A DNA stretch of 7,981 bases from contig JALRGB010000003.1 in NCBI GenBank assembly GCA_023253575.1, positions 1 through 7,981 on the forward strand. Direction: 5' to 3'. Under the pieces are notes generated by a model. That model did not search any database and was not told the DNA's origin. It saw nothing but the letters and a program-made list of their open reading frames with translations. Both the position numbers and the translations under genes were made by a program. This DNA comes from Verrucomicrobiales bacterium. Lineage in GTDB: Bacteria > Verrucomicrobiota > Verrucomicrobiia > Verrucomicrobiales > V1-33. This document shows, piece by piece, positions 7,501-7,981 of this stretch; position 1 is the first letter of the stretch, and every line of letters begins with the position of its first letter.

Positions 7501-7770
7501 CGCAAGGAATGGCCCGCCGATGCAGACCTCGCCGAAACCCTAGGCCAGTTGAGCTATTACCGGAAAGACTATCGCTACGCCGTTGATTTGCTGCAGGAAG
7601 CGGCCAAAACCAAGGCTTCCAGTCCGCAAGCCTGGTTCACCCTCGGCCGATCGCAGCTCGCGCTCGGTCAAAAAGACGCCGCCCGCGAAAGCCTGACGCA
7701 GGCTGTCGCCACTGGATTGACGGGCGATGACGCCGCGGAAGCGACGACTGTCCTCAAAGACCTAAAATAA
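4534..7770 (+). CDS. prsT: TPR-repeat lipoprotein, PrsT-like
   Basis: A 1078-residue envelope protein built almost wholly of tetratricopeptide-type helical pairs. Residues 1-23 form a lipoprotein signal peptide with lipobox VTG|C (Cys24). Ser25 follows the cysteine, which under the proteobacterial Lol rule would favour the outer membrane. Clear TPR units lie at about 435-468, 503-536, 571-603, 653-686, 756-789 and 1030-1061; most of the remainder is degenerate TPR with Ala- and Leu-rich helices. There is no enzyme domain, so a scaffold role in export or polymer assembly is likely. The name rests on position (46 nt after prsR, same strand) and architecture. From memory, proteobacterial PrsT proteins are nearer 900 residues, so this is a long or divergent member. 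It could instead be an unrelated TPR lipoprotein sharing the operon. The start ATG fits the signal peptide exactly; the pyrimidine-rich leader has no Shine-Dalgarno. Base composition shifts to C-rich codons in the last roughly 500 bases. Confidence 0.72.
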   Translation: MFSSFLRSFAFAACFLVVVGVTGCSGEARKARSKERASAALAAGELEKAKVEYMSLVQRGKGDAEVMGQLGLIWSLQGSGIPAGRYFAEARRRGVLSVPLRVRLVFAFMGLGDTAGARDEAQTILKMDPANGEALLMMAQTARTPEEVEATRLLIDSFPNRNSAAFHLASVPFLMRAGKVLEAEDAVAKALVAEPESVVAHLTAGSLRLGRKDLAGAEQSIKKGSELAPVRSPERMKLAEFKAQQGQIEEAKKLIAGLLEKAPDYVPALMMSAQMAGTSKDVVGGLAILDKIFAIDVDNIGARLLQSELLMSNNESARAVEVLQRLDQVYAGQPVVRLQLARRQLQIGELAAAGAVLADVLKSRPEFVEAALLQAEVNLRAGNPAAVVPAMQALLVKDPKSEPAIFFMVQALEAQRRFDEALRGVYGLLQLRPENPEYHARLGSLLLQTGQLQEARGAYEKVLSLVPGEMAAMTRLVDLDLAEDKSEAALARVEALRASDPASAFAAFTEGRIYLAREDLPKAETALLKALELSPDHLGANDLLIRLYASTRQLPQALQKCEERLATNPKDEGALRLLGIVANQLGDHQKSLEAYERLLGVVKTPDVPLLNNLATLYVDHFNKLDAAFDMARQARSLQPSVAGALTPEAKSDAAFVADTLSWVLYRRGDFPQAFALAQEAVTQIPDHPEIQAHFGLAAAAMGQTEVARKALAAAVAGPDDFTAKPEARQRLALISGEAALPQTSAELAALAGASPNDPLLQQRLAEALEQEKKFPEAAAAYAVALERNPGLLAAALRLVDLNAGPLQNPARAIEFARKARELARSDRAVAGELGGLVHQAGDHAWAYDLLREATQGGEKNAVHLVSLGRAAYSLGRVAEARAAMESALAVGPEPTIAAEATGFLDLTTVPGADVARIEAVLAQDARYVPALFGRAAVEEKAGQAAAAMATCEEILKIYPSFTPAQKQLAILLAADPASRTRAYDLVVKARKEWPADADLAETLGQLSYYRKDYRYAVDLLQEAAKTKASSPQAWFTLGRSQLALGQKDAARESLTQAVATGLTGDDAAEATTVLKDLK

Positions 7771-7780
7771 CCATCCACCG

Positions 7781-7799
7781 CGGGCGGGCACCCCGTCCG
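7781..7799 (+). terminator. GC hairpin after prsT, possible terminator
   Basis: CGGGCGGG (7781-7788) pairs with CCCGTCCG (7792-7799) through 8 base pairs, one of them G-T, around a 3-base loop. It begins 11 bases after the prsT stop. Flanking arms ACCATCC (7770-7776) and GGATGGT (7812-7818) could enclose it in a larger structure. No T-run follows, so it is an atypical terminator or only an mRNA-end stabilising structure. Confidence 0.35.
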
Positions 7800-7964
7800 G
7801 CGCGCGAAGAGGCGGATGGTGGCCGTGAGTTGACGGCGGTCGTTGCCGTGGGGCCTAGCAAAGCGTGGCCTGCGAGATGCCGGGAAGCCGACACTCTCCG
7901 CCGGGCTTTCGGAAAAAGTCAAAGTGAAGGCGCCGCACGATCCGCTTCCCATTGTCGAAAGGCG

Positions 7965-7973
7965 TGCTACACT
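7965..7973 (+). promoter_or_regulatory. Candidate extended -10 promoter facing right
   Basis: TG-C-TACACT fits an extended -10 pattern (TG-N-TAnnnT) near the window end, with no convincing -35 box upstream. It could serve a gene beginning beyond 7981. The rest of 7771-7981 holds no credible coding region. Confidence 0.22.
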
Positions 7974-7981
7974 CGCGACTC

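Noticed and set aside
7668..7952. Minus-strand reading frame of 94 codons overlapping the prsT end
   Set aside because: It overlaps about 100 bases of prsT in antisense, is Arg/Ser/Pro-rich with no recognisable domain, and runs through the hairpin region; it looks like a GC-rich shadow frame.
1..7981. tRNA, rRNA, CRISPR array or insertion sequence
   Set aside because: I saw no cloverleaf, regularly spaced repeats, transposase-like protein or terminal inverted repeats.

Overview
The window carries a three-gene sensory and regulatory cluster, prsK-prsR-prsT, of the type found with PEP-CTERM/exosortase protein-sorting systems. A divergently transcribed gene for a small secreted fibronectin type III protein lies next to it. 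The DNA is GC-rich. The secreted protein ends in an 'LNWTQVATST ... RFYQVLPR' tail, a C-terminal pattern common in exported proteins of Verrucomicrobiota and relatives. None of the four start codons has a well-placed Shine-Dalgarno sequence. I therefore lean to a Gram-negative bacterium of the Verrucomicrobiota/PVC group. No marker gene in the window proves this.

Layout: 1-148 is non-coding and holds a 16-bp perfect GC palindrome. 149-856 (minus strand) encodes the secreted FN3 protein. 857-1026 is an AT-rich divergent control region with a sigma-70-like promoter pointing left, a GG-N10-GC sigma-54-like element pointing right, and an inverted repeat between them. 1027-3135 is prsK (membrane histidine kinase). 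3132-4487 is prsR (sigma-54-dependent response regulator), which overlaps prsK by ATGA. A 46-nt pyrimidine-rich spacer follows, then 4534-7770, a long TPR lipoprotein in the prsT position. 7771-7981 is non-coding, with a GC hairpin and weak promoter-like sites that would serve a gene to the right.

How the genes probably work together (inference from family knowledge): PrsK senses an envelope or membrane signal and phosphorylates PrsR on Asp52. PrsR then drives RNA polymerase-sigma54 at target promoters, which in studied systems include genes for exported PEP-CTERM proteins. The TPR lipoprotein would act in the envelope as a scaffold for export or polymer production. No exosortase, PEP-CTERM substrate or polysaccharide gene lies in the window, so the rest of the system must be outside it or absent. 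I found no wholly new system here. The most informative points are the divergent control region, the secreted FN3 neighbour and the shift in base composition along prsT.
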